A stretch of DNA of 64,000 nt from assembly GCA_037200845.1 (NCBI GenBank), contig JBBCGQ010000001.1, forward strand, positions 868,001-932,000, written 5' to 3'. The position numbers were made by a program, and so were the translations under genes. Shown piece by piece: positions 34,454 to 42,057 of the stretch; the stretch's first letter is position 1; every line of letters begins with the position of its first letter. Under the pieces are notes generated by a model. It had not been told where the DNA came from and searched no databases. It was given only the letters and a program-made list of their open reading frames with translations. The stretch is from Bauldia sp. (GTDB lineage: Bacteria > Pseudomonadota > Alphaproteobacteria > Rhizobiales > Kaistiaceae).

Positions 34454-35173
34454 CTACGGCGTCGTGGCAGCCGGCGGCGTAACCGCACCGCCAGCCGGCG
34501 GCGTCTGCACGGCCGGCGCCTCGGTCGAGGCCGGCGGCGTCGGCTGCGTCCCCGCCGGAGCCGGAGCTTCGGCCGCAGGCGCAGCGGGAGCCGCCGCATC
34601 CGCCGGGGCAGGGGCCGCCGCATCGGGCGAGGGCAGCGGCACGGGATTATCCGACAGCGTGCGCAGATAGGCGATCACGTTCGCCCGCTCGGTATCGTTC
34701 TTGATGCCGGCAAAGCCCATCGCCGTTCCCGGCACGAAGGCCTTCGGCGCCGTGATGAAATGATCGAGATTCTCGAAGGTCCAGGTCAGGCCCTTCGCCT
34801 GCTCGTCGAGCATCGCCTGCGAATACTTGAAGCCTTCCATGTGCGCCGCGTGGTTGTCGACGATGCCGTAAAGGTTCGGGCCGACCTTCGCCGGCTGGCC
34901 CTTGAGCAGCGTGTGGCACGCCTCGCACTTCTTCGCCGAAGTCTGTCCGGCCGCCGCGTCCGCCGTCTGCAGCCTGACCGCGATCGGCACTATCGCGGCC
35001 GGCGCCGCCGCCCCGCCGCCTGCCGGCACCGTCTCGGCAACCGCGATCTCGAACCCGGGCTTTGTCGGCTCACCGGCCGAGAACAGGGCCTCCGACACGA
35101 TCGAAAGCGCCATCACGCCCAGCGCAGTTCCAAGCACCGCGCCGGCGATCTTGTTGAATTCGAACGAGTCCAT
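34454..35173 (-). CDS. Membrane-anchored class I cytochrome c
   Basis: A 239-aa c-type cytochrome. An uncleaved signal anchor is at about residues 9-32, the haem site C-E-A-C-H is at 83-87, and the distal Met is in G-T-A-M-G-F at about 152, as in CycM-type cytochrome c-552 of rhizobia, which feeds electrons to the aa3 oxidase. Residues after about 175 form a 65-residue Ala/Pro tail without known function. The gene is divergent from kdsB, with which it is often paired in Hyphomicrobiales. Identity with CycM is inferred from this context. Confidence 0.85.
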   Translation of the reverse strand: MDSFEFNKIAGAVLGTALGVMALSIVSEALFSAGEPTKPGFEIAVAETVPAGGGAAAPAAIVPIAVRLQTADAAAGQTSAKKCEACHTLLKGQPAKVGPNLYGIVDNHAAHMEGFKYSQAMLDEQAKGLTWTFENLDHFITAPKAFVPGTAMGFAGIKNDTERANVIAYLRTLSDNPVPLPSPDAAAPAPADAAAPAAPAAEAPAPAGTQPTPPASTEAPAVQTPPAGGAVTPPAATTP

Positions 35174-35328
35174 GGATGTTTCGGCTCCGGCGCCAGGCCT
35201 GATGAATCGTCGCTTTGTCGGCGCGCGTGGCGCGAAAACTACAGGCTTTGCTCATTCTAAAGCAACCCGTATAAGCGGCGGGAATTGGGACTTTTTGCCA
35301 CCCTCATGGGGGCCACGAGGGGCCGGAA

Positions 35329-36069
35329 ATGTCGGCGATCGTCATCATCCCGGCCCGCATGGCCGCCACCCGCCTGCCCGGCAAGCCGCTGGCCGAGATC
35401 GCCGGCCTGCCGATGATCGTCCACGTCTGGCGCCGCGCGGTGGAGGCAAAAGTCGGCCGCGTCGTCGTCGCCACCGACGACCTCGCCATCGCCGCCGCCA
35501 TCGACCTCGCCGGCGGCGAGGCGGTGATGACCCGCCCCGATCACATGAACGGCACGCTCCGCATCCACGAGGCGCTGGCCAACCTGCGCTCCGACGCCGA
35601 CCTGGTGGTCAACCTGCAAGGCGACATCCCGACCGTCTCGCCCTCGGCAGTCCAGGCCGCGCTCGCCCCGCTCGCCGAGCCCGAAGTCGACATGGCGACG
35701 ATCTGCGCCGTCATCACCCGCGACGAGGAGCGCACGAACCCCAACGTCGTGAAGGTGATCGGCAGCCCGGCGAACCTTACGGAAGAAGACGCCAACATCC
35801 TCCGCGTCCTCTATTTCACGCGCGCCACCGCGCCGTGGGGCGACGGCCCGCTCTACCACCACATCGGCCTCTACGCCTGGCGCCGCACCTCGCTGGACCG
35901 CTACGTCAAATTCCCGCCGACCCCGCTGGAGCAACGCGAAAAGCTCGAACAACTCCGCGCGCTGGAAAACGGCATGCGCATCGACGCAGCGATAGTCGAC
36001 GAAGTCCCGCTGGGCGTCGACACGCCCGAAGATCTGGAACGCGCCCGCGAGTTACTCGCGCAGCGCTGA
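35329..36069 (+). CDS. kdsB: 3-deoxy-manno-octulosonate cytidylyltransferase
   Basis: Makes CMP-Kdo from Kdo and CTP for LPS inner core synthesis; 246 aa, the normal length. The nucleotide loop is IIPARMAATRLPGKPL near 6-21, followed by V-V-A-T-D-D near 46, N-L-Q-G-D-I-P-T near 87 and H-I-G-L-Y-A-W-R-R near 175. The usual S-G-T-D-R motif reads N-G-T-L-R, a conservative variant. GGGGCCGGAA is close to the ATG. Expression must be essential. Confidence 0.92.
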   Translation: MSAIVIIPARMAATRLPGKPLAEIAGLPMIVHVWRRAVEAKVGRVVVATDDLAIAAAIDLAGGEAVMTRPDHMNGTLRIHEALANLRSDADLVVNLQGDIPTVSPSAVQAALAPLAEPEVDMATICAVITRDEERTNPNVVKVIGSPANLTEEDANILRVLYFTRATAPWGDGPLYHHIGLYAWRRTSLDRYVKFPPTPLEQREKLEQLRALENGMRIDAAIVDEVPLGVDTPEDLERARELLAQR

Positions 36070-36081
36070 CCCCCCCGCCGC

Positions 36082-36161
36082 TGTCGTCCCTGCGAAGGCA
36101 GGGACCCAGTACACAACGCCCCATCGGCATGTACTGGATGCCTGCCTACGCAGGCATGACA
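36082..36161. repeat. Family D repeat, copy 1
   Basis: An ~80-bp composite of two hairpins: gtccctgcgaaggcagggac and tggatgcctgcctacgcagg, joined by ccagtacacaacgcccc and flanked by gtcgt/catgac. A second directly repeated copy lies at 36518-36597 across the GIY-YIG gene. Confidence 0.85.
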
Positions 36162-36172
36162 TCAAAGGCAGG

Positions 36173-36475
36173 CTACAACCGCGCAATCTCCGGATAGAGA
36201 TCAGCCCAATCCGGATTCCTCTCCTCGATCAGCCGAATCTTCCAGTCGCGCTTCCACGTCTTGAGTAGCTTCTCGCGCAGGATCGCCTGTTCCACGTCGC
36301 CAAATATCTCGAAGTAGACCAGCCGCCCCACCCCGTAGCGGCTGGTGAATCCCTTCACCGCTTTTGTGCGGTGCTCATGAACCCGGCGCGCAAGATCGTT
36401 GGTCACGCCGATATAAAGCGTGCCTCCAACTCCGCTGGCCAGAATGTAAACGTAGCATTGGAGTTCGACGGGCAT
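36173..36475 (-). CDS. GIY-YIG family endonuclease-like protein
   Basis: A 100-aa single-domain GIY-YIG protein of the short bacterial UPF0213/YhbQ-like type. Y-V-Y-I-L is near 8-12, the variant L-Y-I-G-V-T near 21-26, the Arg in L-A-R-R-V near 29-33, and Glu in E-R-N-P-D-W. The catalytic core therefore looks complete. It is read against its neighbours kdsB and pheA and is framed by two direct family D repeats, the layout expected of a mobile or frequently shuffled unit. The biological role is unknown; DNA repair has been proposed for related proteins. Confidence 0.85.
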   Translation of the reverse strand: MPVELQCYVYILASGVGGTLYIGVTNDLARRVHEHRTKAVKGFTSRYGVGRLVYFEIFGDVEQAILREKLLKTWKRDWKIRLIEERNPDWADLYPEIARL

Positions 36476-36517
36476 ACCAAAGCTCTTTAGGCGCTGTGCC
36501 GGAAGGTACCTCTCGCT

Positions 36518-36597
36518 GTCGTCCCTGCGAAGGCAGGGACCCAGTACACAACGCCCCCGTCTGCGAGTACTGGATCCCGGCCTTCGCCGGGATGACA
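36518..36597. repeat. Family D repeat, copy 2
   Basis: gtccctgcgaaggcagggac, then ccagtacacaacgcccccgt and tggatcccggccttcgccgg-gatgac. The left hairpin and the linker match copy 1 almost exactly and the right hairpin is a diverged version. Confidence 0.85.
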
Positions 36598-36694
36598 ACT
36601 GTGACTGGGACAGGCAGCGGGATACCCACCAAACATCGCCAATCCACCCGGACCCTGCTAAATCGCGCGCCACAAACCCCAAACGAGCATCCCC

Positions 36695-37549
36695 ATGCCC
36701 AAGAAAATCGTGTTCCAGGGCGAGCCCGGCGCCAACTCCCACCTCGCCATTCAGGAGGTCTATCCGAAGGCGATCGCGATCCCTGCGCCGACGTTCGAGG
36801 ATTGCTTCGCCGCGGTGACGAAGGGCGAGGCCGATCTCGCCATGATCCCGATCGAGAATTCGCTGGCCGGCCGCGTCGCCGATATCCACCACCTGCTGCC
36901 CACCAGTGGCCTGCACATCGTCGGCGAGCACTTCCTGCCCATCCATTTCAGCCTGATGGTGCCGAAGGGCGGCACGCTGAAGGACATCGTCAGCGTCCAC
37001 AGCCACATCCACGCCCTCGGCCAGTGCCGCAAAATCATCCGCAAGCACGGCTGGAAGGCGATCGTCGCCGGCGACACGGCCGGCGCCGCGCGCGAGGTCG
37101 CCGAGTGGAACGACAAGACGCGCGCCGCGCTCGCCCCGGCCATCGCCGCCGAGATCTACGGCCTCGATGTCCTGAAGGACGGCGTCGAGGACGAAGCCTA
37201 CAACACGACGCGCTTCATCATCCTGTCGAAGAAGGACGAGCGCGCGAAGCCGAACAACGGCCCGGTCATCACCACCTTCGTCTTCCGCGTCAGGAACGTG
37301 CCGGCCGCGCTCTACAAGGCGATGGGCGGCTTCGCCACCAACGGCGTCAACATGACGAAGCTGGAGAGCTATCAGCTCGACGGCGCCTTCACCGCCACGC
37401 AATTCTACGCCGACGTAGAAGGCCACCCCAACGACCGCAACCTGAAACTCGCGCTGGAGGAGCTGGCGTTCTTTTCGGCCGAGATGCGGATTTTGGGGGT
37501 GTACCCGGCGGCGGCGGCGTGGCGACGCTCAGCAGTACACGGATTTTAA
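36695..37549 (+). CDS. pheA: Prephenate dehydratase
   Basis: Converts prephenate to phenylpyruvate in phenylalanine synthesis; 284 aa, monofunctional (no chorismate mutase domain). The catalytic half shows F-Q-G-E-P-G-A-N-S-H near 7-16, M-I-P-I-E-N-S-L-A-G-R near 50-60 and the active-site region N-T-T-R-F near 171-175. The ACT regulatory domain starts near 190, including K-L-E-S-Y near 227. The last ~12 residues depart from the usual end (G-V-Y-P-A then A-A-A-W-R-R), and the AT-rich island begins right after the stop, so the 3' end may be a junction. Confidence 0.92.
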   Translation: MPKKIVFQGEPGANSHLAIQEVYPKAIAIPAPTFEDCFAAVTKGEADLAMIPIENSLAGRVADIHHLLPTSGLHIVGEHFLPIHFSLMVPKGGTLKDIVSVHSHIHALGQCRKIIRKHGWKAIVAGDTAGAAREVAEWNDKTRAALAPAIAAEIYGLDVLKDGVEDEAYNTTRFIILSKKDERAKPNNGPVITTFVFRVRNVPAALYKAMGGFATNGVNMTKLESYQLDGAFTATQFYADVEGHPNDRNLKLALEELAFFSAEMRILGVYPAAAAWRRSAVHGF

Positions 37550-37629
37550 CGTGACCTTTACATCGTTCACTATATGTTCCATACGAACACATCTCGCGAA
37601 TCAACTGGAGCTTGCGTAAATTGACCGCT

Positions 37630-38115
37630 ATGGACGCAGATGGATTCGTGGTTGCCCTCCTAGGGTCTCTTCCTCATAGACAGGTCCGAGGCAAGAAACG
37701 TCTTCAAAAACTCAGCTACCTGCTCAAGGAGTCGGGAACTCCTTGTCCAGCAGATTTTGTTCTGAAAGACTTTGGTCCATATAGCACCGAAATTGCACGC
37801 GGCGCGTCTCTACTTGCAGCGACAGGACAAATCCAAGAGCGGTCTGAAGAAGTCGGGCCAGCGCGCAGGATTGTTTCTGTATATACATTGAGCGAAGAAA
37901 TAGATGCGCCCATGCTCGACGAAAATTCTATTGAACGCCTTAGGTGCTTCAACAATTTTAGTACTATAGAATTAGAAATAGCTGCAACTATCCAATATTT
38001 TATTGCGCAAGGCTCAACCTCAGAGTTGGCGGAAGAGCAGACTAAACGAATGAAACCGACAAAAGCAAAGCCAATAGTACTATCGGCCGCACGAAAGGTA
38101 TTGGGCTGTCTCTAG
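37630..38115 (+). CDS. YwgA-like protein of the AT-rich island
   Basis: A 161-aa protein. Its central motif K-K-R-L-Q-K-L-S-Y-L-L-K (near 22-33) followed by F-V-L-K-D-F-G-P-Y-S-T-E-I resembles YwgA and, more distantly, the SocA/DUF4065-type 'Panacea' antitoxin fold. In Bacillus subtilis ywgA is next to the HD gene ywfO, the same pairing as here (from memory). Codon use is AT-rich, with many ATA, TTA and AGA codons absent from neighbours. ATG 37630 is chosen; TTG 37621 has a better placed GGAG (10 bases). The HD gene starts 9 bases after its stop. Function unknown; a sensor or antitoxin-like role is only inferred. Confidence 0.65.
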   Translation: MDADGFVVALLGSLPHRQVRGKKRLQKLSYLLKESGTPCPADFVLKDFGPYSTEIARGASLLAATGQIQERSEEVGPARRIVSVYTLSEEIDAPMLDENSIERLRCFNNFSTIELEIAATIQYFIAQGSTSELAEEQTKRMKPTKAKPIVLSAARKVLGCL

Positions 38116-38124
38116 CCAAATTTC

Positions 38125-39432
38125 ATGGATCGCGACCAGCGCATCAGAGACCCTGTCCATAATCTAATTCCCTTCTCGACCAAGAATCCAGAAGACCGCC
38201 TGCTCTGGGATCTTTTACAGACTGCGCCTTTGCAACGGCTTCGGCGTATTAGGCAACTTGGTTTCTCTGAGTTCGTCTACCCAGGCGCGACGCATACCAG
38301 ATTTTCGCATTCCTTGGGTGCGATGCAAATGGCGCGTCGGATGTTGGGTGCTTTCGAGCGTAACCAGCTTTTCGAACTCAACGATCAGCACGCTTTAATG
38401 CGAAAAGCTACTTTAGCTGCCTCTCTTCTTCACGATGTTGGTCACGGTCCCTATTCTCACGTGTTCGAGGAGCTTTCTGAAGAATACAAAATAGAAAAAG
38501 ATCACGAAGAATACACAAAAGATATAATAAAGTCCAAGGAGATAAATAAAATTCTTGAGGAATACGGGGTAAACAGAGAAACTCTGTCATTCTTTGAGGT
38601 GGAGGCGGGATATACACCTTATGACTCTATAATATCGAGTCAGATGGACTGCGACCGCCTTGATTTTCTTGCGAGGGATAGATACTATACTGGTATCAAA
38701 TCTCAAGTCGTTGATTTCGAATGGCTGTTCGATAGTCTTATTATAGATGAAGTTACTATAGATCCCGTAGATGATTTAAAGAGATATGCATTTGTCGTAT
38801 TGCCCAAGGGTATAAGTGTCGTTGAAGAATTTGTTATTGCTTACGTAAAGATGTACCACAATGTTTACTTCCATAAAACGACGAGGGCAGTCCAGTTTCA
38901 GGTTATGTCCGCTGTTCGCCAAGCTCTGAAGGAATATGGACCAAAATTGATTGAGCGTGGCGTTAACTTGGCGCGTTTCTTTTTGGACGAAAAAGCGCGA
39001 ACTTTGGAGATATACTCGTCCCTTGATGATTCTTCGATTACGTCGTTTATTCATCACTTGGCAGAAGGTGAATACGGGAGTTCCAGTATTCTTGCTCAGA
39101 GATTGCTACGACGTGACCTTTTTAAATGTCTAGAAATACCGCCACTAGAAGGAGGCGGAAATCGTAATGAAATGATTGGCCGCCTTATCAAGGCGATGAA
39201 GGCAGAAGGTCTTGTGTTTTATCCGGACGTCGTTTCGGATCGCTCATATAAGCAATACGATGCCGCGGACGAACATTTCTTAGAAAATATAATAGTAAGA
39301 AAAGATGGCGAAAACCGCGGTCTTCATCACGCGAGTAGTCTTGTAAAATCTATTTCTGTGACAACGACTAGGTTCTACTTCGAGGATGCGGCGTCTTTGG
39401 CGCGCTCAAAAGAAATCCTTAAAGCGGTCTGA
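38125..39432 (+). CDS. HD-domain phosphohydrolase (SAMHD1-like, COG1078)
   Basis: A 435-aa metal-dependent phosphohydrolase. The HD signature residues are all present: His62 in T-R-F-S-H-S-L-G, His103-Asp104 in L-L-H-D-V-G-H-G-P-Y-S-H, and Asp175/Asp177 in Q-M-D-C-D-R-L-D. The N-terminal D-R-D-Q-R-I-R-D-P-V-H-N-L-I is the usual start of the family, whose tested members hydrolyse dNTPs or related nucleotides. Base composition is far AT-richer than all genes outside the island, pointing to recent transfer. It forms an operon with the YwgA-like gene. By analogy with dGTPases used in phage defence, nucleotide depletion on infection is a reasonable hypothesis, not shown here. Confidence 0.85.
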   Translation: MDRDQRIRDPVHNLIPFSTKNPEDRLLWDLLQTAPLQRLRRIRQLGFSEFVYPGATHTRFSHSLGAMQMARRMLGAFERNQLFELNDQHALMRKATLAASLLHDVGHGPYSHVFEELSEEYKIEKDHEEYTKDIIKSKEINKILEEYGVNRETLSFFEVEAGYTPYDSIISSQMDCDRLDFLARDRYYTGIKSQVVDFEWLFDSLIIDEVTIDPVDDLKRYAFVVLPKGISVVEEFVIAYVKMYHNVYFHKTTRAVQFQVMSAVRQALKEYGPKLIERGVNLARFFLDEKARTLEIYSSLDDSSITSFIHHLAEGEYGSSSILAQRLLRRDLFKCLEIPPLEGGGNRNEMIGRLIKAMKAEGLVFYPDVVSDRSYKQYDAADEHFLENIIVRKDGENRGLHHASSLVKSISVTTTRFYFEDAASLARSKEILKAV

Positions 39433-39540
39433 CGGTCGGTGGACGAGTATCAGGCAAGGGCGCCCCGCGCATAACTAAAAACTAATCCCCGCCACCCACC
39501 CCACCCTTATCTTCCCGCCATCCCTGCTCACCCGAGGGCG
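39433..39540. other. Gap after the HD gene
   Basis: About 100 bases in which AT-rich island sequence gives way to GC-rich sequence near 39485 (accccaccc tract). No clear terminator or gene is visible. It marks the right edge of the composition change. Confidence 0.4.
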
Positions 39541-39930
39541 CAACTCGAGGCGTCGTGTGCGGAGTGGGGATGCGGCGCCCGCCGGCGATGGGTCGCACCA
39601 TCGTCGTCGGGAGGCGCCTCGTTCCGTCGGCCGGCACTATGACCGGTCCCCGTTAAGGCCGAGAGGCCGGGTAATCGGACCGTGGGACAGCCGCCGGGGT
39701 AAAACGAGGCGAGCCCTCAGCGGGCCTGGACGCCAATGTCCGGGAGCAGCCACGCTCGTTCTCGCCGGCGGGGGAAGTTCGTGGATGGGGTTGCAAGAGA
39801 ATGGACCCCGCCTTCCCACAGATGGCCCGAGCACGGAAAGGGGAAGCCAAAAATCGCCGCGGCGGGCGCCCGGAAGGGGCCCATGAAACGCGGACTACCC
39901 GCTCGGCACCAGCCGGGCGCCCGCCACCCC
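39541..39930 (+). ncRNA. Candidate structured RNA (unidentified), orientation uncertain
   Basis: A gene-free, highly foldable stretch. Complementary segments include cgaggcg (39546-39552) with cgcctcg (39615-39621), enclosing cgatgg-gtcgca-ccatcg (39586-39603). ggtcc...ggcc-gaga-ggcc...ggacc (about 39645-39681) has a GNRA tetraloop and an internal loop. ggcgag pairs with ctcgcc (39708-39713 / 39761-39766) around ggac-gccaat-gtcc. ggcgggg pairs with ccccgcc. A perfect 13-bp stem joins ggcgggcgcccgg (39861-39873) to ccgggcgcccgcc (39913-39925). It matches neither RNase P RNA, tmRNA nor SRP RNA consensus that I know. It could instead be a large repeat cluster. Confidence 0.35.
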
Positions 39931-40045
39931 TCGGATTTTTCCCGGGGGGGAATGCAGGAAGGATCAAAGCTCGGGCGCGGATGCGTCGCGAGAAGGAGAA
40001 CGCATGCGCGCTCGGCAAACCTCTCCGAGATCGAAATTGTTATGC

Positions 40046-40312
40046 CTCCCTCCCCCTTGCGGGGAGGGTGCCGAGCGAATGCGAGGCGGGTGGGGGAAGC
40101 CTTCGCGCCTCCCCACCACTGTCATCCTTCGGTGGCGCGAAGCGCCGACCGGAGGACCAGTTTCAACAAACGCGATCGGTGCAGAAGGAAAGTGGTCCTC
40201 CGGTCGAGGCCTGCGGCCTCGCCGAAGGATGACAGCGGTAGGGATGCCGCAGCGAAACTTTCCCTCCCCCCTTGCGGGGAGGGTGCCGAGCGAAGCGAGG
40301 CGGGTGGGGGAA
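40046..40312. repeat. Direct repeats flanking a family B pair
   Basis: The ~50-bp element ccctcccccttgcggggagg...gccgagcgaagcgaggcggg appears at 40046-40098 and again at 40261-40312 in the same orientation. Between them (40120-40234) lies a family B inverted pair. The nested arrangement looks like insertion of one repeat type next to another. Confidence 0.8.
40120..40234. repeat. Family B repeat pair (inverted), copy 3
   Basis: gtcatccttcggtggcgcga...gccgaccggaggaccag and inverted gtggtcctccggtcgaggcc...cctcgccgaaggatgacag, with a 35-40 base spacer. It is the closest match to copy 1 at 18089. Confidence 0.8.
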
Positions 40313-40510
40313 CGCCTTGGTCGCCGCCGCTCCCGCGCTGACACGTCCGCTACTGCCTTCTCGGATGACCGTTACCAACACCGGTTCCCGTCCGGCGCCG
40401 CGGCGCGCCAAAAAAAGGCCAAACCGGCGAGATTTACCGAAGATTTAAGTACAATTGGATCGAACCGCGGCAATACCGGAACTATCCCGGCTCCCGCCCG
40501 TTGCCCACCC

Positions 40511-40903
40511 ATGGAAACCGTACACAACCAGAACAAAGTACTGGTCGTCGAGGACGAGGCTCTGGTGAACGGGGACATCGCCGACGCCCTGCGCGACGAC
40601 GGCTTCGAAACCCTGCAGGCCTACAACGGCGAGCAGGCGATCGCCCTGCTGATGCGCAACGGCGACATCAGCGTCGTCTTCAGCGACATCAACCTGGGCG
40701 GCGCGATCGACGGCATCGCGCTTGCCGAGGAAGTCGAGCGCCGCTGGCCGCAGGTCGACGTGCTGCTCACCTCCGGCAACCACCTGCCGGAGCTCGGCCA
40801 CCTCGGCCGCATCCGCGACTACGGCCGCTTCGTCCCCAAGCCCTACCCGGTAAAGGCCGTCACCCGCCGCATCCACGACATCATCAACGCCCGCGCCGCC
40901 TAG
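40511..40903 (+). CDS. Single-domain response regulator receiver
   Basis: A 130-aa CheY-like protein without an output domain. The acidic pair E-D-E lies near residues 14-16, the phospho-acceptor Asp59 in V-V-F-S-D-I-N-L, the switch Thr/Ser in L-L-T-S-G-N near 87 and the Lys in V-P-K-P-Y near 113. This type in rhizobia often acts as a phosphate sink or in a PAS-kinase phosphorelay. No kinase gene adjoins it. The ATG at 40511 is the only start close to the domain. Its stop shares the bases ctag with the stop of the convergent nudC. Confidence 0.88.
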   Translation: METVHNQNKVLVVEDEALVNGDIADALRDDGFETLQAYNGEQAIALLMRNGDISVVFSDINLGGAIDGIALAEEVERRWPQVDVLLTSGNHLPELGHLGRIRDYGRFVPKPYPVKAVTRRIHDIINARAA

Positions 40904-41829
40904 GCGCCATCGACCCACGCCGCCACCAGCCGGTGCGCGATCGCGACAGGCGAGGGCGCCTTGAAGCCGGCCGGGTGCGTTCCGTCGAGCATCTGCTTCG
41001 CTTCGCTGCGCGAGAACCAGCGGCAGTCTTCCAGTTCCGCCTCGTCGCGGCGGATCGCGTCGGTCAGGGCCTCGGCATGGCACCCGATCATCAGCGACAT
41101 CGGAAACGGCCACGGCTGGCTGGCGTGGTAGCTGACGCGCCCGATGGCGATGCCGGATTCCTCCAGTATCTCGCGCCTGACCGCATCCTCGATCGTCTCG
41201 CCCGGCTCCAGGAATCCGGCCAGCGCCGAGTACATGCCGGGCGCGAACTGCGGCTGCCGCCCGAGCAGCGCCATCTCACCGCGAACGGCGAGCATGATCA
41301 CCACCGGATCGGTGCGCGGAAAATGCTGCGCCTTGCATTGCGGACAGTCGCGGCGATACCCACCATTGGCGATAGCGGTCGCGGCACCGCAGTTGGAGCA
41401 GAAGCGATGGCGCGCGTGCCAGTTGATCAGGCTTCGCCCCTGCGCCAGGGCGCCGAGATGCTCCGGCGAAACCGCGGCGGCAGAGGCCAGCGTCCGGAGA
41501 TCGACGAGCGCGATCCGCCCCTCGTCGATAGCCGCCGTTTCCGGCAGCGTCGCCGCCAGCCTCGGGCCCGCGCCGCTCCACCCGAGCAGCACCATCTCGC
41601 CGCGCTCGGCCCCCAGCCCATCCGCCTCGCCGGCGGAGAAAAGCGGATCGTCGCCGCGCGTGAGCACCTTGTCGCCGCGCCAGAGATAAACCCGCGCCGA
41701 CCCGTCGCGGAGCGCCAGCGGCACGGCATCCGCCGTCCGGTGCTCGCTCCGCCGCTCGATCCGGTTGCGCGCGAAGCCGACCAGCGCACTCGGTTCCGTC
41801 TCCGGCATGCCGTCGAAGAAACCGGGCAT
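40900..41829 (-). CDS. nudC: NAD+ diphosphatase NudC
   Basis: Cleaves NAD(H) to NMN(H) and AMP and can remove NAD caps from RNA; 309 aa. The zinc-binding cysteines are in F-C-S-N-C-G near 145 and C-P-Q-C near 163, followed by the NUDIX box G-F-L-E-P-G-E-T-I-E-D-A-V-R-R-E-I-x-E-E (near 208-230) and the S-Q-P-W-P-F-P-x-S motif near 242-250 that defines the NADH subfamily. ATG 41829 is preferred; the start at 41883 adds 18 unrelated residues. The stop overlaps that of the receiver gene by four bases. Confidence 0.92.
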   Translation of the reverse strand: MPGFFDGMPETEPSALVGFARNRIERRSEHRTADAVPLALRDGSARVYLWRGDKVLTRGDDPLFSAGEADGLGAERGEMVLLGWSGAGPRLAATLPETAAIDEGRIALVDLRTLASAAAVSPEHLGALAQGRSLINWHARHRFCSNCGAATAIANGGYRRDCPQCKAQHFPRTDPVVIMLAVRGEMALLGRQPQFAPGMYSALAGFLEPGETIEDAVRREILEESGIAIGRVSYHASQPWPFPMSLMIGCHAEALTDAIRRDEAELEDCRWFSRSEAKQMLDGTHPAGFKAPSPVAIAHRLVAAWVDGA

Positions 41830-41946
41830 TCGCGTCGATCTCGGGGATTGTGGGCAGGGACTCGGCCACAACCTTACCCCCAATTAGCCGCGCTTGTCGT
41901 GGCCGCCGCCCTTGCTTCCGCGCCCTCCTGACATGATATGGTCCCC

Positions 41947-42046
41947 TCGGGAGGTTGGCTGCGGACGGTCCGCTCGCCAACCGGGTCAGGTCCGGAAGGA
42001 AGCAGCCCTAACGAGTTTCGGCACGGGTCGCGTGCCAGCCTCCCAC
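41947..42046 (+). ncRNA. ffs: Signal recognition particle RNA (4.5S type)
   Basis: The RNA scaffold of the bacterial SRP. The conserved domain IV is clear: gtcaggtccggaaggaagca at 41984-42003, with the GGAA tetraloop and asymmetric loop. The outer stem pairs gggaggttggc (41949-41959) with gccagcctccc (42034-42044). The location just upstream of dnaX is the standard alphaproteobacterial arrangement. Ends are approximate. Confidence 0.95.
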
Positions 42047-42057
42047 TAGCCCCACCG

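Noticed and set aside
39557-39886. 109-codon frame in the structured region
   Set aside because: Arg/Gly/Pro-rich with no start signal; the overlapping frames on both strands look alike, as expected of non-coding GC-rich DNA.
39541-39930. RNase P RNA, tmRNA or 6S RNA in the structured region
   Set aside because: The conserved RNase P core (gaggaaagtcc, acagaa), the tmRNA T-loop and tag, and the rod-like 6S fold with a central bubble are not present on either strand, so only an unnamed candidate is reported.
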